Of a stretch of 64,000 nucleotides of DNA, positions 1 through 7,162 are shown piece after piece. The notes under the pieces were generated by a model. The model was not told where the DNA came from, did no database searches, and was given only the letters and a program-made list of their open reading frames with translations. How positions within the stretch are numbered: the stretch's first letter is position 1; the number at the start of each line of letters is the position of its first letter. Source of the DNA: Polaromonas sp. 39-63-25 (GTDB lineage Bacteria > Pseudomonadota > Gammaproteobacteria > Burkholderiales > Burkholderiaceae_C); assembly GCF_002278925.1 (NCBI RefSeq), contig NZ_NCJH01000011.1:1-64000 (forward strand). Direction: 5' to 3'. Both the position numbers and the translations under genes were made by a program.

Positions 1-729
1 CGCGGTGAGCGGCGTGCGCAATTCATGCGCAGCATCGCTGGTGAAGCGGCGTTCGCGGCTGATGGTCTCGCTCATGCGCGCCAGCAAATGGTTCAGGGTG
101 TTGACCAGCGGCAGCAGGTCCCGCGAGACGGGGACATTTTGAATCGGGGTCAACGCGTCCGGCGTCCGGCTGGCCAGCACCTGTCGCAGGCGCTCCAGCG
201 GCAGCAAGCCACTTCCAACGCCGAACCACAGCACCAGCAGACTTCCGATCAGGGCAGCGACAAACGGGGTGGACGCTGCCACCGTTACATTGCGCAGCAA
301 GGTATCCCGTTCGGTCAGGCGGTCAGCCGTGGTAACGCGCAAACCGTTTGTTTCCAGGGTATAGCTGCGCCAGTTTTCACCCTTGATTTCACGGTCGGCA
401 AAGCCGAGGCCCGCCGTTGCGAGCGACTCGGGCGTCGCGCCTGGCGTACGCGCGATCACCTCGCCGCGCATCGATACCTGGCACGCCAGCCCTTTTGCCT
501 CCACCGGCATGCTCAGGGTGGACGGGCCTGCTTTCCCGGTGCGGCCATCCCAGGCGGCGGGGTTCTGCGACATCAGTCCGGCCACCATATGGGCCGACAT
601 CGCAAGCCGCTGATCCAGCGTGCGCTGCATTTCCTTGTCCAGACCGTGCAGCATCCAGAGCGCGACTGCGCCCCACAGCAGGATCATCGAGATGCCGATC
701 ATCAGCAACAGGCGCAGCCGAAGCGTCAT
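1..729 (-). CDS. Sensor histidine kinase, QseC/PmrB-like (N-terminal part, cut by window edge)
   Basis: Membrane sensor kinase expected to phosphorylate the response regulator encoded just upstream in the same transcript. The 243 visible residues hold a first membrane segment (about 7-28), a periplasmic stretch of about 120 residues, a second membrane segment (about 150-172), a HAMP-like linker and the start of the dimerisation/phosphoacceptor domain. The H-box reads SDAAHELRTPLTA, with the phosphorylated His at about residue 235. The ATPase domain lies outside the window. The start is ATG at 727-729, overlapping the regulator's stop as ATGA, which implies translational coupling. The ligand cannot be read from the sequence. 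The QseC/PmrB assignment rests on architecture and on the partner's class. Confidence 0.9.
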   Translation of the reverse strand, partial: MTLRLRLLLMIGISMILLWGAVALWMLHGLDKEMQRTLDQRLAMSAHMVAGLMSQNPAAWDGRTGKAGPSTLSMPVEAKGLACQVSMRGEVIARTPGATPESLATAGLGFADREIKGENWRSYTLETNGLRVTTADRLTERDTLLRNVTVAASTPFVAALIGSLLVLWFGVGSGLLPLERLRQVLASRTPDALTPIQNVPVSRDLLPLVNTLNHLLARMSETISRERRFTSDAAHELRTPLTA

Positions 730-1391
730 GTTTTCCCCGCGCTGAACCGGTAACCCACGCCACGCACCGTTTCGATCACATCGGCACCCAGCTTGCGCCG
801 TAAATGATGGATATGCACATTGAGGGCGTTGCTTTCGATCTCTTCACTGAAATCGTACAAACTGTCCTTGAGCTGGTCGGGGCTCAGGATGCGTCCACCC
901 GCATGCAGCAAAGCGGCCAGCAGTGCCAGTTCGCGCCGTGACAGGGCGACCGCGCGTCCGTGCAGGGAGACCTCACCGCTGGCCGGATCCAGGCGCAAAG
1001 GTCCGTGCGTGATGACATCCACGCTGCGCCCGGCGGCGCGGCGCAGCAAGGCTTGCAGGCGGGCCACGAGTTCGTCGAGATCGAAAGGCTTGAGAAGGTA
1101 GTCGTCCGCGCCGGCGCGCAGCCCGGCGACACGGTCCTGCACGGCATCGCGCGCTGTCAGAATGAGCACGGGCAACGTCATGCCCTTGGCCCGCAAGCGT
1201 TGCAGCAGGCGCATGCCGTCCTCGTCGGGCAGTCCGAGGTCAAGAATCACCACGTCACAATGGGCGGCCGACAGGGCGGCTTCGGCATGCGCCGCGGTGC
1301 GCACGCCATCGACCGTCAGGCCGTGCGCACGCAGACCCGCCAGGATGCCGTGGGCAATGAGTTCATCATCTTCAATCAGCAACACGCGCAT
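726..1391 (-). CDS. Two-component response regulator, OmpR/PhoB class, QseB/PmrA/TctD-like
   Basis: DNA-binding response regulator of 221 residues. The N-terminal receiver domain has the acidic pair in LLIEDDE (about 7-10), the phosphoacceptor Asp at about 51 in VVILDLGLPDEDG, and the conserved Lys in LLKPFDLDEL. The C-terminal winged helix has the typical end LRRKLGADVIETVRGVGYRF. I chose the ATG at 1389-1391 because a GGAGGA ribosome site precedes it and the protein then begins MRVLLIEDDE; an upstream in-frame ATG at 1430 would add 13 non-conserved residues. It overlaps the kinase gene by 4 bases. A tandem TTAA direct repeat at 1440-1456, resembling a QseB/PmrA box, lies in the divergent promoter region, so autoregulation and control of the dsb operon are plausible but inferred. 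Confidence 0.93.
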   Translation of the reverse strand: MRVLLIEDDELIAHGILAGLRAHGLTVDGVRTAAHAEAALSAAHCDVVILDLGLPDEDGMRLLQRLRAKGMTLPVLILTARDAVQDRVAGLRAGADDYLLKPFDLDELVARLQALLRRAAGRSVDVITHGPLRLDPASGEVSLHGRAVALSRRELALLAALLHAGGRILSPDQLKDSLYDFSEEIESNALNVHIHHLRRKLGADVIETVRGVGYRFSAGKT

Positions 1392-1439
1392 GGCCTGTCC
1401 TCCATGCCGGATAGTATCCAGGCCTTTCATTATCCCGGC

Positions 1440-1456
1440 GTTAACGCAGCCTTAAT
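1440..1456. promoter_or_regulatory. Candidate QseB/PmrA-type operator (direct repeat)
   Basis: The sequence GTTAAC-GCAGC-CTTAAT fits the direct-repeat pattern YTTAAK-N5-YTTAAK known for PmrA/QseB regulators, with an 11-base period that puts both half-sites on one face of the helix. The first base (G for Y) and the sixth base of half-site 1 depart from consensus. It sits 49 bases before the response regulator start and about 45 before the dsbD-like start, so one site could serve both directions. Confidence 0.45.
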
Positions 1457-1500
1457 CCGGGTACGCAAAGATGGGTGCTTCATCTGATGTGAAGGCATTC

Positions 1501-3288
1501 ATGCTGCGTTTGTTGTATTTGATCGTGATGGTGCCCGTGTTGTGGGCCCTGCCGGCGCACGCCGGGCAGGAATTCCTGCCGGTGGATCAGGCTTTTCGCC
1601 TGAACGTCAGCCGGGATGGCGACGGCCAGGTGCGCCTGAACTGGGACATCGGCAAGGGCTACTACCTTTATCGCCAGCAAATGAAGGTCGAAGCCGACCC
1701 CGCCGGTGGTGCGCTACAGGTCCTGTGGCCCGCCGGTACGGCCAAGACCGATGAAACCTACGGCAAGAGCGAGGTCTATCACGACCAGGTCAGGGTCCTG
1801 GTCGAGGCGACCGGTGCCCGGGCGCTGACCGTTGGCTGGCAGGGCTGCGCCGATGCGGGTCTTTGCTACCCGCCGCAAACCCTGCGTGTTGATCTGGCGG
1901 ATGTCCCGGCAACGCCCGCTGATTTGGCCGGCCCGGCCACGACCCGCCCGGCTCCGGCGCCCTCAGGCGCACTGGGCGAGGACCAGGACCTGGCCGAACG
2001 CCTGTCGCGCGTCCATCTGGGCTGGATGCTTGCCGTGTTTTTCGGCATGGGCTTGTTGATGACGTTCACGCCCTGCGTGCTGCCGATGGTGCCGATTCTC
2101 TCCAGCCTGATCGCAGGCAGCGGTGCGAGTCCCTGGCGTGGTTTTGTCCTGTCGCTGGCCTTCGTGCTGCCGATGGCCTTGACCTACGCCGGCGTCGGCG
2201 CGATGGCGGCGCTGGCGGGCGCCAATCTGCAGGCCGTGTTGCAGAACCCCTGGATGCTCGGCACCTTCGGTCTGGTGTTCGTCGTGCTGGCGCTGGCCAT
2301 GTTCGGATTTTACGAACTGCAATTGCCGGCTGTGCTGCGCAACCGCCTGAACAGCGCCAGTCAGGGCCGGCGTGGCGGCACGCTGACCGGCGCCGCCGCC
2401 ATGGGCGTGCTTTCGGCGCTGCTGGTCGGCCCCTGCATGACGGCGCCCCTGGCCGGCGCGCTGCTGTATATCGGCAATACCGGCGATGTGGTGACCGGCG
2501 CCCTGGCCCTGTTCGCCATGGGTCTGGGCATGGGCGTGCCGCTGCTGCTGGTGGGCACACTGGGCGCGCGGCTGCTGCCGCGTCCCGGCAACTGGATGGA
2601 CCGGGTCAAGGCGCTGTTCGGCTTTGTCCTGCTGGGCACCGCCATCATGTTCGTGGCGCGGATATTGCCCGCGGCGCTGACGCTGGGCTTGTGGGGTGCC
2701 TGGCTGCTGGCCATCGCACTGAGTTTGCTGGCGCTTGGCCGCAAGCTCGGCCTGGGGCGCGGACGTTTGACGTCCCGTTACCTGGCGCTGCTGCTTGGCC
2801 TGTGGGGTGGCGCGATGGTGATCGGCGCGGCCGGAGGCGCCCACAATCCCCTGCAACCGCTGGCCTTCCCGGCAAAAGGCATCACGTCCGCGCATGCGGC
2901 AACCGGCAATGACTTCATGGCCCGGTTCCAGCCGGTCAAGACACAGCAGGCGCTGGAAGTCCGTGTCGCCGAGGCCGGCCAGCGCGGGCAGTGGACGCTG
3001 GTGGATTTTTACGCCGACTGGTGCGTGTCCTGCCAGGTGATCGAGCGCACGGTTTTCGCCGAGCCGCGGGTGCAGCAGGCTTTGGACGGCATGCAATTGC
3101 TGCGTCCCGACGTCACAGCCAACAACCCGGACGATCAGGCACTGATGCGCGCCCATCAGGCGCTTGGACCGCCGACCATGTTGCTGATCGGTCCCGACGG
3201 CCGGGAGCGCCGCGCAGAGCGCATCATCGGCGAACTCGATGCCGACGAATTTCTTGCCCGCCTGGCGCGTGCGAAGCAGGGAGGCTGA
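1501..3288 (+). CDS. dsbD: Thiol:disulfide interchange protein DsbD-like
   Basis: Inner-membrane reductase that passes electrons from cytoplasmic thioredoxin to periplasmic thiol proteins. The predicted 595 residues show all three parts of the family. After a signal peptide (cleavage near ALPAHAG) there is an N-terminal domain with Cys116 and Cys122 in GCADAGLCYPP. The membrane domain carries Cys192 (FTPCVLPMVPIL) and Cys312 (GPCMTAPLAGALL). The C-terminal thioredoxin domain has CVSC at 508-511 (FYADWCVSCQV). E. coli DsbD is 565 residues. I chose ATG 1501, preceded by GAAGG, because it opens directly with a signal peptide; ATG 1471 would add ten polar residues. It is first in an operon with a TlpA-like and a DsbG-like gene, giving a complete periplasmic reduction/isomerisation path. 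Confidence 0.93.
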   Translation: MLRLLYLIVMVPVLWALPAHAGQEFLPVDQAFRLNVSRDGDGQVRLNWDIGKGYYLYRQQMKVEADPAGGALQVLWPAGTAKTDETYGKSEVYHDQVRVLVEATGARALTVGWQGCADAGLCYPPQTLRVDLADVPATPADLAGPATTRPAPAPSGALGEDQDLAERLSRVHLGWMLAVFFGMGLLMTFTPCVLPMVPILSSLIAGSGASPWRGFVLSLAFVLPMALTYAGVGAMAALAGANLQAVLQNPWMLGTFGLVFVVLALAMFGFYELQLPAVLRNRLNSASQGRRGGTLTGAAAMGVLSALLVGPCMTAPLAGALLYIGNTGDVVTGALALFAMGLGMGVPLLLVGTLGARLLPRPGNWMDRVKALFGFVLLGTAIMFVARILPAALTLGLWGAWLLAIALSLLALGRKLGLGRGRLTSRYLALLLGLWGGAMVIGAAGGAHNPLQPLAFPAKGITSAHAATGNDFMARFQPVKTQQALEVRVAEAGQRGQWTLVDFYADWCVSCQVIERTVFAEPRVQQALDGMQLLRPDVTANNPDDQALMRAHQALGPPTMLLIGPDGRERRAERIIGELDADEFLARLARAKQGG

Positions 3289-3290
3289 GC

Positions 3291-4127
3291 ATGCTCAACG
3301 TTCAACTGGGACCCCTCTCCCTGCAGGTCAGCCATCTGCTCGTGCTGCTGTCCCTGGTGGTTGCGGCCGGCGTCGGCCACCTGGCCGGGCGGCGCCGGAA
3401 AGCCGGCATCGTCAACGTCCTGTCCGACATGGCGTGGGCGGGACTGGTGGTCGCGCGCATCGCCTTCGTCGCGACCTGGTTTGAGCTGTACCGGGAAGCA
3501 CCGTGGTCCATCCTGGACATTCGCGACGGCGGCTTTTCACCGTGGGCCGGTCTGACGGCGGCCTTGTTGGTGGCGATCTGGCACGGATTGCGCCGCGAGG
3601 CGCTGCGCAAACCACTGGCACTGGGCCTGAGTGCCGGTGTGCTGGCCTGGGCGGCGATGTCGGGGGTGCTCGGCACCTTCGACAAGGCCCCCCGACCGGC
3701 TCTGCCAACCGTGGCGTTGACAACGCTTGCGGGCGAGCCGACAAACCTCGCTGCGCTCGCCCAGGGCAAGCCCATGGTGGTCAATCTCTGGGCCAGCTGG
3801 TGCCCTCCCTGCCGCCGCGAAATGCCCGTCCTCGCCGCGGCCCAGCAGCGGGAAACGGGGGTCACTTTTGTCTTCGCCAACCAGAGCGAAGACGCGGCGA
3901 CCGCCGGGCGTTACCTGAGCAACAGCGCGCTGAATCTGGCCAACGTGGTGCTCGACCCCGGCGCCGAACTGGGCCGCGCCGTCGGTTCCACCGGATTGCC
4001 GACCACGCTTTTTTACGATGCCGGCGGACAACTGGCAGATACCCACCTGGGTGAACTGTCGGCCGCTTCCCTGGCCAGCAAGTTAAACCCATTGCGCACG
4101 CCTACCCCTTTCTCAACCAAGGAATAA
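3291..4127 (+). CDS. TlpA/DsbE-family thioredoxin with N-terminal membrane region
   Basis: Membrane-anchored periplasmic thiol-disulfide oxidoreductase of 278 residues. The first ~125 residues hold several hydrophobic segments (LLVLLSLVVAAGVGHLAG and others), and the C-terminal ~150 residues are a TlpA-type thioredoxin fold with CPPC at 171-174 (LWASWCPPCRREMPVL) and the cis-Pro region GLPTTLFYD. The gene begins two bases after the dsbD stop, so it is co-translated with its likely electron donor. Such proteins reduce cytochrome c apoproteins or other periplasmic substrates; the target here is unknown. The multi-span N-terminus is longer than the single anchor of a classical TlpA. The same frame is open further upstream, but that part is a shadow of dsbD. 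Confidence 0.88.
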   Translation: MLNVQLGPLSLQVSHLLVLLSLVVAAGVGHLAGRRRKAGIVNVLSDMAWAGLVVARIAFVATWFELYREAPWSILDIRDGGFSPWAGLTAALLVAIWHGLRREALRKPLALGLSAGVLAWAAMSGVLGTFDKAPRPALPTVALTTLAGEPTNLAALAQGKPMVVNLWASWCPPCRREMPVLAAAQQRETGVTFVFANQSEDAATAGRYLSNSALNLANVVLDPGAELGRAVGSTGLPTTLFYDAGGQLADTHLGELSAASLASKLNPLRTPTPFSTKE

Positions 4128-4134
4128 ATTTTCC

Positions 4135-4902
4135 ATGATCAAAAAAACCTATGTTCAATCTGCAATTCTTCTGGCCATGCTTGGCATGGCTGTGGGCGCA
4201 CAGGCCAAAGACTGGCCCGCACCGGTCAAGGCGCTCGAGGCAAAAGGCGTGGAGGTGATCGGAACATTCGACGCGCCCGGCGGACTGACCGGCTACGCCG
4301 CCATGGTCGAGCAACAGCCGCTGGCCATCTACCTGACCGCCGACGGCAAACAGGCGATCGTCGGCTCCATGATCGATGCAAATGGCCATGACCTGAGTCA
4401 GGAACCGCTGAACCGGCTGGTGACCAAACCCCTGACCGCGAAAGTCTGGAAGCAGCTGGAGGGCAGCACCTGGATTGCCGATGGCGCAAAAAATGCCCCG
4501 CGCATCGTTTACACCTTCACCGATCCGAACTGCCCCTACTGCAACAAGTTCTGGAGCGAGGCCAGGCCCTGGGTGACGGCCGGCAAGGTCCAACTGCGCC
4601 ACGTCATGGTGGGCATCCTCGGCCCTACCAGCCCGGGCAAGGCGGCGGCCCTCCTGTCCGCCAAGGACCCGCAGGCCGCGCTGCTGCAGCATGAACAGCA
4701 ACATCGCAGCGGCGGCGTGAAGCCCCTGGAGCAAATTCCGCCAGCAGTTCGCGCCCAACTGGGTGCCAACCAGGCGTTGATGCAGCAATTGGGCTTTTCC
4801 GCCACGCCTACGACACTTTACAAAGACCCCGATGGCAACCTGAAGACCATGCAGGGCGCACCGTCGGCAGAGATGCTGAGTCGCATCCTCGGGCCGCGCT
4901 GA
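4135..4902 (+). CDS. dsbG: Thiol:disulfide interchange protein DsbG-like
   Basis: Periplasmic disulfide isomerase/reductase of 255 residues (E. coli DsbG 248). A signal peptide ends near VGAQAKDW (about residue 24), followed by a dimerisation domain and a thioredoxin domain with CPYC at 133-136 (FTDPNCPYCNKFW). DsbG keeps exposed cysteines of periplasmic proteins reduced and is itself kept reduced by DsbD, whose homologue lies two genes upstream. The C-terminal FSATPTTLYKDPDG contains the cis-Pro loop. The start ATG follows the tlpA-like stop by 7 bases. DsbC is the alternative, but the length and CPYC context favour DsbG. Confidence 0.88.
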   Translation: MIKKTYVQSAILLAMLGMAVGAQAKDWPAPVKALEAKGVEVIGTFDAPGGLTGYAAMVEQQPLAIYLTADGKQAIVGSMIDANGHDLSQEPLNRLVTKPLTAKVWKQLEGSTWIADGAKNAPRIVYTFTDPNCPYCNKFWSEARPWVTAGKVQLRHVMVGILGPTSPGKAAALLSAKDPQAALLQHEQQHRSGGVKPLEQIPPAVRAQLGANQALMQQLGFSATPTTLYKDPDGNLKTMQGAPSAEMLSRILGPR

Positions 4903-4922
4903 GCGTGCTGAAGGAATCAACC

Positions 4923-5444
4923 ATGGCGAAGCAAGCGATGACAGACATGCCGGACCGAAAGAGTCTGCTCCAGGGACTTGCCAGAGAGTCGTTTCGATCC
5001 GGAACCATTGCATCGATCGCGATGATTCCTTTCGGCTTCGTATTCCAGCTTCTTGGGCTGCGCGTTGGACACTACGGGAAAAAGCTGCTCGAAGTATTTT
5101 TCACCAACTATTCCGAGATGACATTTCGGATGTTGATGTTCATCGAACACTTCGTTATCGGTTGGCTGTCTGCAGCGCCCTTGCTCGTGCTTCTCATTCT
5201 GTTGAAAAACAGATTTTCTGCATGGGCCGTGGGCTCCATCTACGGCCTTGGCTACTATGTCATCCTCAATTCCCTGGCGCTGCCGCTGATTTTTGGAGAT
5301 TCAACCCCCTGGGCCCTTGGCGTCTCCGTGATGTATCCGAGCTTGGTCATTCACATCATTTTCGGGGTTTCCATCTCGCTGACTGCAACGCGGTTTGTTG
5401 CGTCCTTTTCAAGATCATCGGGGTGTTTCAGTCCTCAGACTTGA
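4923..5444 (+). CDS. Hypothetical membrane protein
   Basis: Function not recognised. The 173 residues begin with a soluble N-terminus (MAKQAMTDMPDRKSLLQGL), followed by about four hydrophobic segments: near 25-45 (IASIAMIPFGFVFQLLGL), 75-100 (MLMFIEHFVIGWLSAAPLLV), 105-125 (WAVGSIYGLGYYVILNSLAL) and 135-160 (LGVSVMYPSLVIHIIFGVSI). I chose ATG 4923 with AAGGA upstream; an alternative start at 4905 adds six residues. It follows dsbG by 20 bases on the same strand, so it may be the last gene of the dsb operon. Base composition is visibly less GC-rich than its neighbours, which hints at separate ancestry. It ends just before a short poly-G tract. Confidence 0.7.
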   Translation: MAKQAMTDMPDRKSLLQGLARESFRSGTIASIAMIPFGFVFQLLGLRVGHYGKKLLEVFFTNYSEMTFRMLMFIEHFVIGWLSAAPLLVLLILLKNRFSAWAVGSIYGLGYYVILNSLALPLIFGDSTPWALGVSVMYPSLVIHIIFGVSISLTATRFVASFSRSSGCFSPQT

Positions 5445-5584
5445 CCAGTCAGCAAGGGGGGGGCACGTCGACGCACGTGTGCTCCCGGCGCCACCGCGAG
5501 AGAATTCGCGCGTGCACGCCGGCGGCCAGCCTGCCGAGTGTTCGGGCAGCGCTGCGCCAGATCGCTGCCTCAGGTCAATCTCGA

Positions 5585-6022
5585 TCAGGTCTTGAGCGTG
5601 GCTGCCAATGTGATCAGGGCCACGCTGGTCAGCGCCTTGGACAGCGGGCAGTCGCGTTTGGCCGCTTCTGCAATCTGCTGAAACTGACCCGCATCGATGC
5701 CCGGAACTTTTGCTTCCAGCGTAAGCGCAATACGGTCGATCAGGAAGCCATCGCCGTCAGGAATCAGACTGACCTTGGCCGTCGTGTCCACCTGCTCCGT
5801 GGCAAACCCGGCCTTGTCGCAGGCGAATGAAAAAGCCATGGTGAAACAGGCCGCATGCGCCGCGCCCAACAGCTCTTCAGGGTTGGTGCCTGTGCGGTCG
5901 TCCTCGAACCGGCTGCCAAAACCGTAGGGATAGGCTTTCAGCGCATCGGTTTCGGTACTGATCTGACCCTGGCCCTGTTTGCCCTGGCCTTCCCAATGCA
6001 CTCTGGCGGTTTTTTCGGTCAT
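5585..6022 (-). CDS. osmC: OsmC/Ohr-family peroxiredoxin
   Basis: Thiol-dependent peroxidase acting on organic hydroperoxides and chlorine oxidants. The 145-residue length is typical. The two reactive cysteines are visible: the peroxidatic Cys59 in AAHAACFTMAFS and the resolving Cys in KRDCPLSKAL. Arg38 in FGSRFE is a candidate for the conserved arginine. The start MTEKTARVHWEG has AAGGA six bases upstream; the frame stays open a further 46 codons without family similarity. It is convergent with the small membrane gene and divergent from the caspase-like gene. A role in oxidative defence fits the neighbouring periplasmic thiol genes, though no shared transcript is implied. Confidence 0.92.
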   Translation of the reverse strand: MTEKTARVHWEGQGKQGQGQISTETDALKAYPYGFGSRFEDDRTGTNPEELLGAAHAACFTMAFSFACDKAGFATEQVDTTAKVSLIPDGDGFLIDRIALTLEAKVPGIDAGQFQQIAEAAKRDCPLSKALTSVALITLAATLKT

Positions 6023-6215
6023 GGTGTGTCCTTTGGATGAGGTGATGGATGGCGGGCCACGGCTTGCGTGGCCACCTGTCCACTGTGCCCAGCCGGCCGG
6101 GGGCAGGGCGTGAGACATCATCGCCAGCGGACGCTGGCCTTCTCCTACGCGGGATTGCAACTGCGTAGCGGCATATGCGCTTTGAGCGCCGCGAAACAGG
6201 CATCACAATGACCTA

Positions 6216-7055
6216 ATGTTCACGGTGCAATCTACATTCAGATCCTCAGGCATATCAATCATTGATGCGCTTGGAGCTAATGACATGCAGACGGGACTTT
6301 GGCTGCGTGAAGGACTCAAAGACATTCTTGCCAGCCGCGAAGCGACGACAGTGCGCTACGTGAAAGTATTCGGAAAACAAGCGTTCCGTGAGGCACTGTA
6401 TGAGTTACACCGGATGGCGTTTAGAGGTTACTGCCCGATAGTTCACATCGAAGCCCACGGTGACGAAGAACACGGGATTGCTGTCGGCAACGACGAATTC
6501 ATGAGTTGGCGGGAGTTCGGCGAGATCCTATATGGCATCAATATCGTGTGTCAGAACAATGTGGGAGTGGTTCTAGCGGCATGCCACGGCATGTATGCAA
6601 TTGATATTTTGGACATTGAAAAACCATGCCCATACACATTCCTGATCGCGCCAACCGGGGAGATACGCTCGGAATCAATCAAGACAGAAATGATCAACTT
6701 TTACCGCTCATTGTTCAAGACATTGAATTTGGCAAAAGCCGTAGAGGAATTAACTGAGTTCGATATATTTCGGTCGGATAAGTTTTTTTATATGGTGTTC
6801 GTGCGCGCGTACCGGGCCATTTGCATTGGAAAAAAAGGCCATGACCATGTCGAAAAACTGCTGACACGTGCAGTTCACGAGTTCAGTCCAAACGGACAAC
6901 AGTTATCAGCATTTCGCAAAATGTTTAAGAAAAATAACAGCCGCCCGGTGAAAACGTATGAACGTATGGGCGATATTTTCTTACATGGTGCAGAACTCGC
7001 GAAGTACGATGAGGTCGAGCAATTTGCAAGAGAACTCGCGGCAGTGACGAAATGA
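6216..7055 (+). CDS. Orphan protein with caspase-like (CHAT/C14-like) His/Cys motifs
   Basis: No named family recognised with certainty. The 279 residues contain two motifs spaced as in clan CD caspase-like proteases: a His after a hydrophobic strand (IVHIEAHGDEEHGI, His81) and a Cys after a second strand (VGVVLAACHGMY, Cys123). The N-terminal stretch ISIIDALGANDMQTG resembles a first strand and loop of such a fold. The C-terminal ~100 residues are basic and helical, without hydrophobic anchors. No signal peptide is present, so it should be cytosolic. Codon use and base composition are clearly AT-richer than the flanks, which suggests acquisition by transfer. The start is uncertain: ATG 6216 keeps the strand-like N-terminus, while ATG 6285 has a weak GGAG upstream. 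Substrate and partners are unknown; protease activity is inferred from motifs only. Confidence 0.75.
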   Translation: MFTVQSTFRSSGISIIDALGANDMQTGLWLREGLKDILASREATTVRYVKVFGKQAFREALYELHRMAFRGYCPIVHIEAHGDEEHGIAVGNDEFMSWREFGEILYGINIVCQNNVGVVLAACHGMYAIDILDIEKPCPYTFLIAPTGEIRSESIKTEMINFYRSLFKTLNLAKAVEELTEFDIFRSDKFFYMVFVRAYRAICIGKKGHDHVEKLLTRAVHEFSPNGQQLSAFRKMFKKNNSRPVKTYERMGDIFLHGAELAKYDEVEQFARELAAVTK

Positions 7056-7162
7056 GCTGCTGCCACGCTTCGTCTCGTGGTGAAAAAGGCCCTGTGCCTC
7101 GCGGCGGACTACTAAGCCTAAGACAAATGGGGTAAGCACGTGACCAGAGGTGTCGTGCCTGT

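Noticed and set aside
1963-3156. Long open frame opposite dsbD
   Set aside because: High-GC shadow frame; the plus strand has all DsbD domains, and the antisense product has only low-complexity His/Gln/Arg-rich sequence.
5453-5463. Poly-G tract as a phase-variation switch of the small membrane gene
   Set aside because: It lies after the stop codon at 5444 and so cannot change that reading frame.
6216-7055. Assignment of the caspase-like gene to a named defence system
   Set aside because: No partner genes or diagnostic accessory domains are visible; the motifs alone do not justify a system name.
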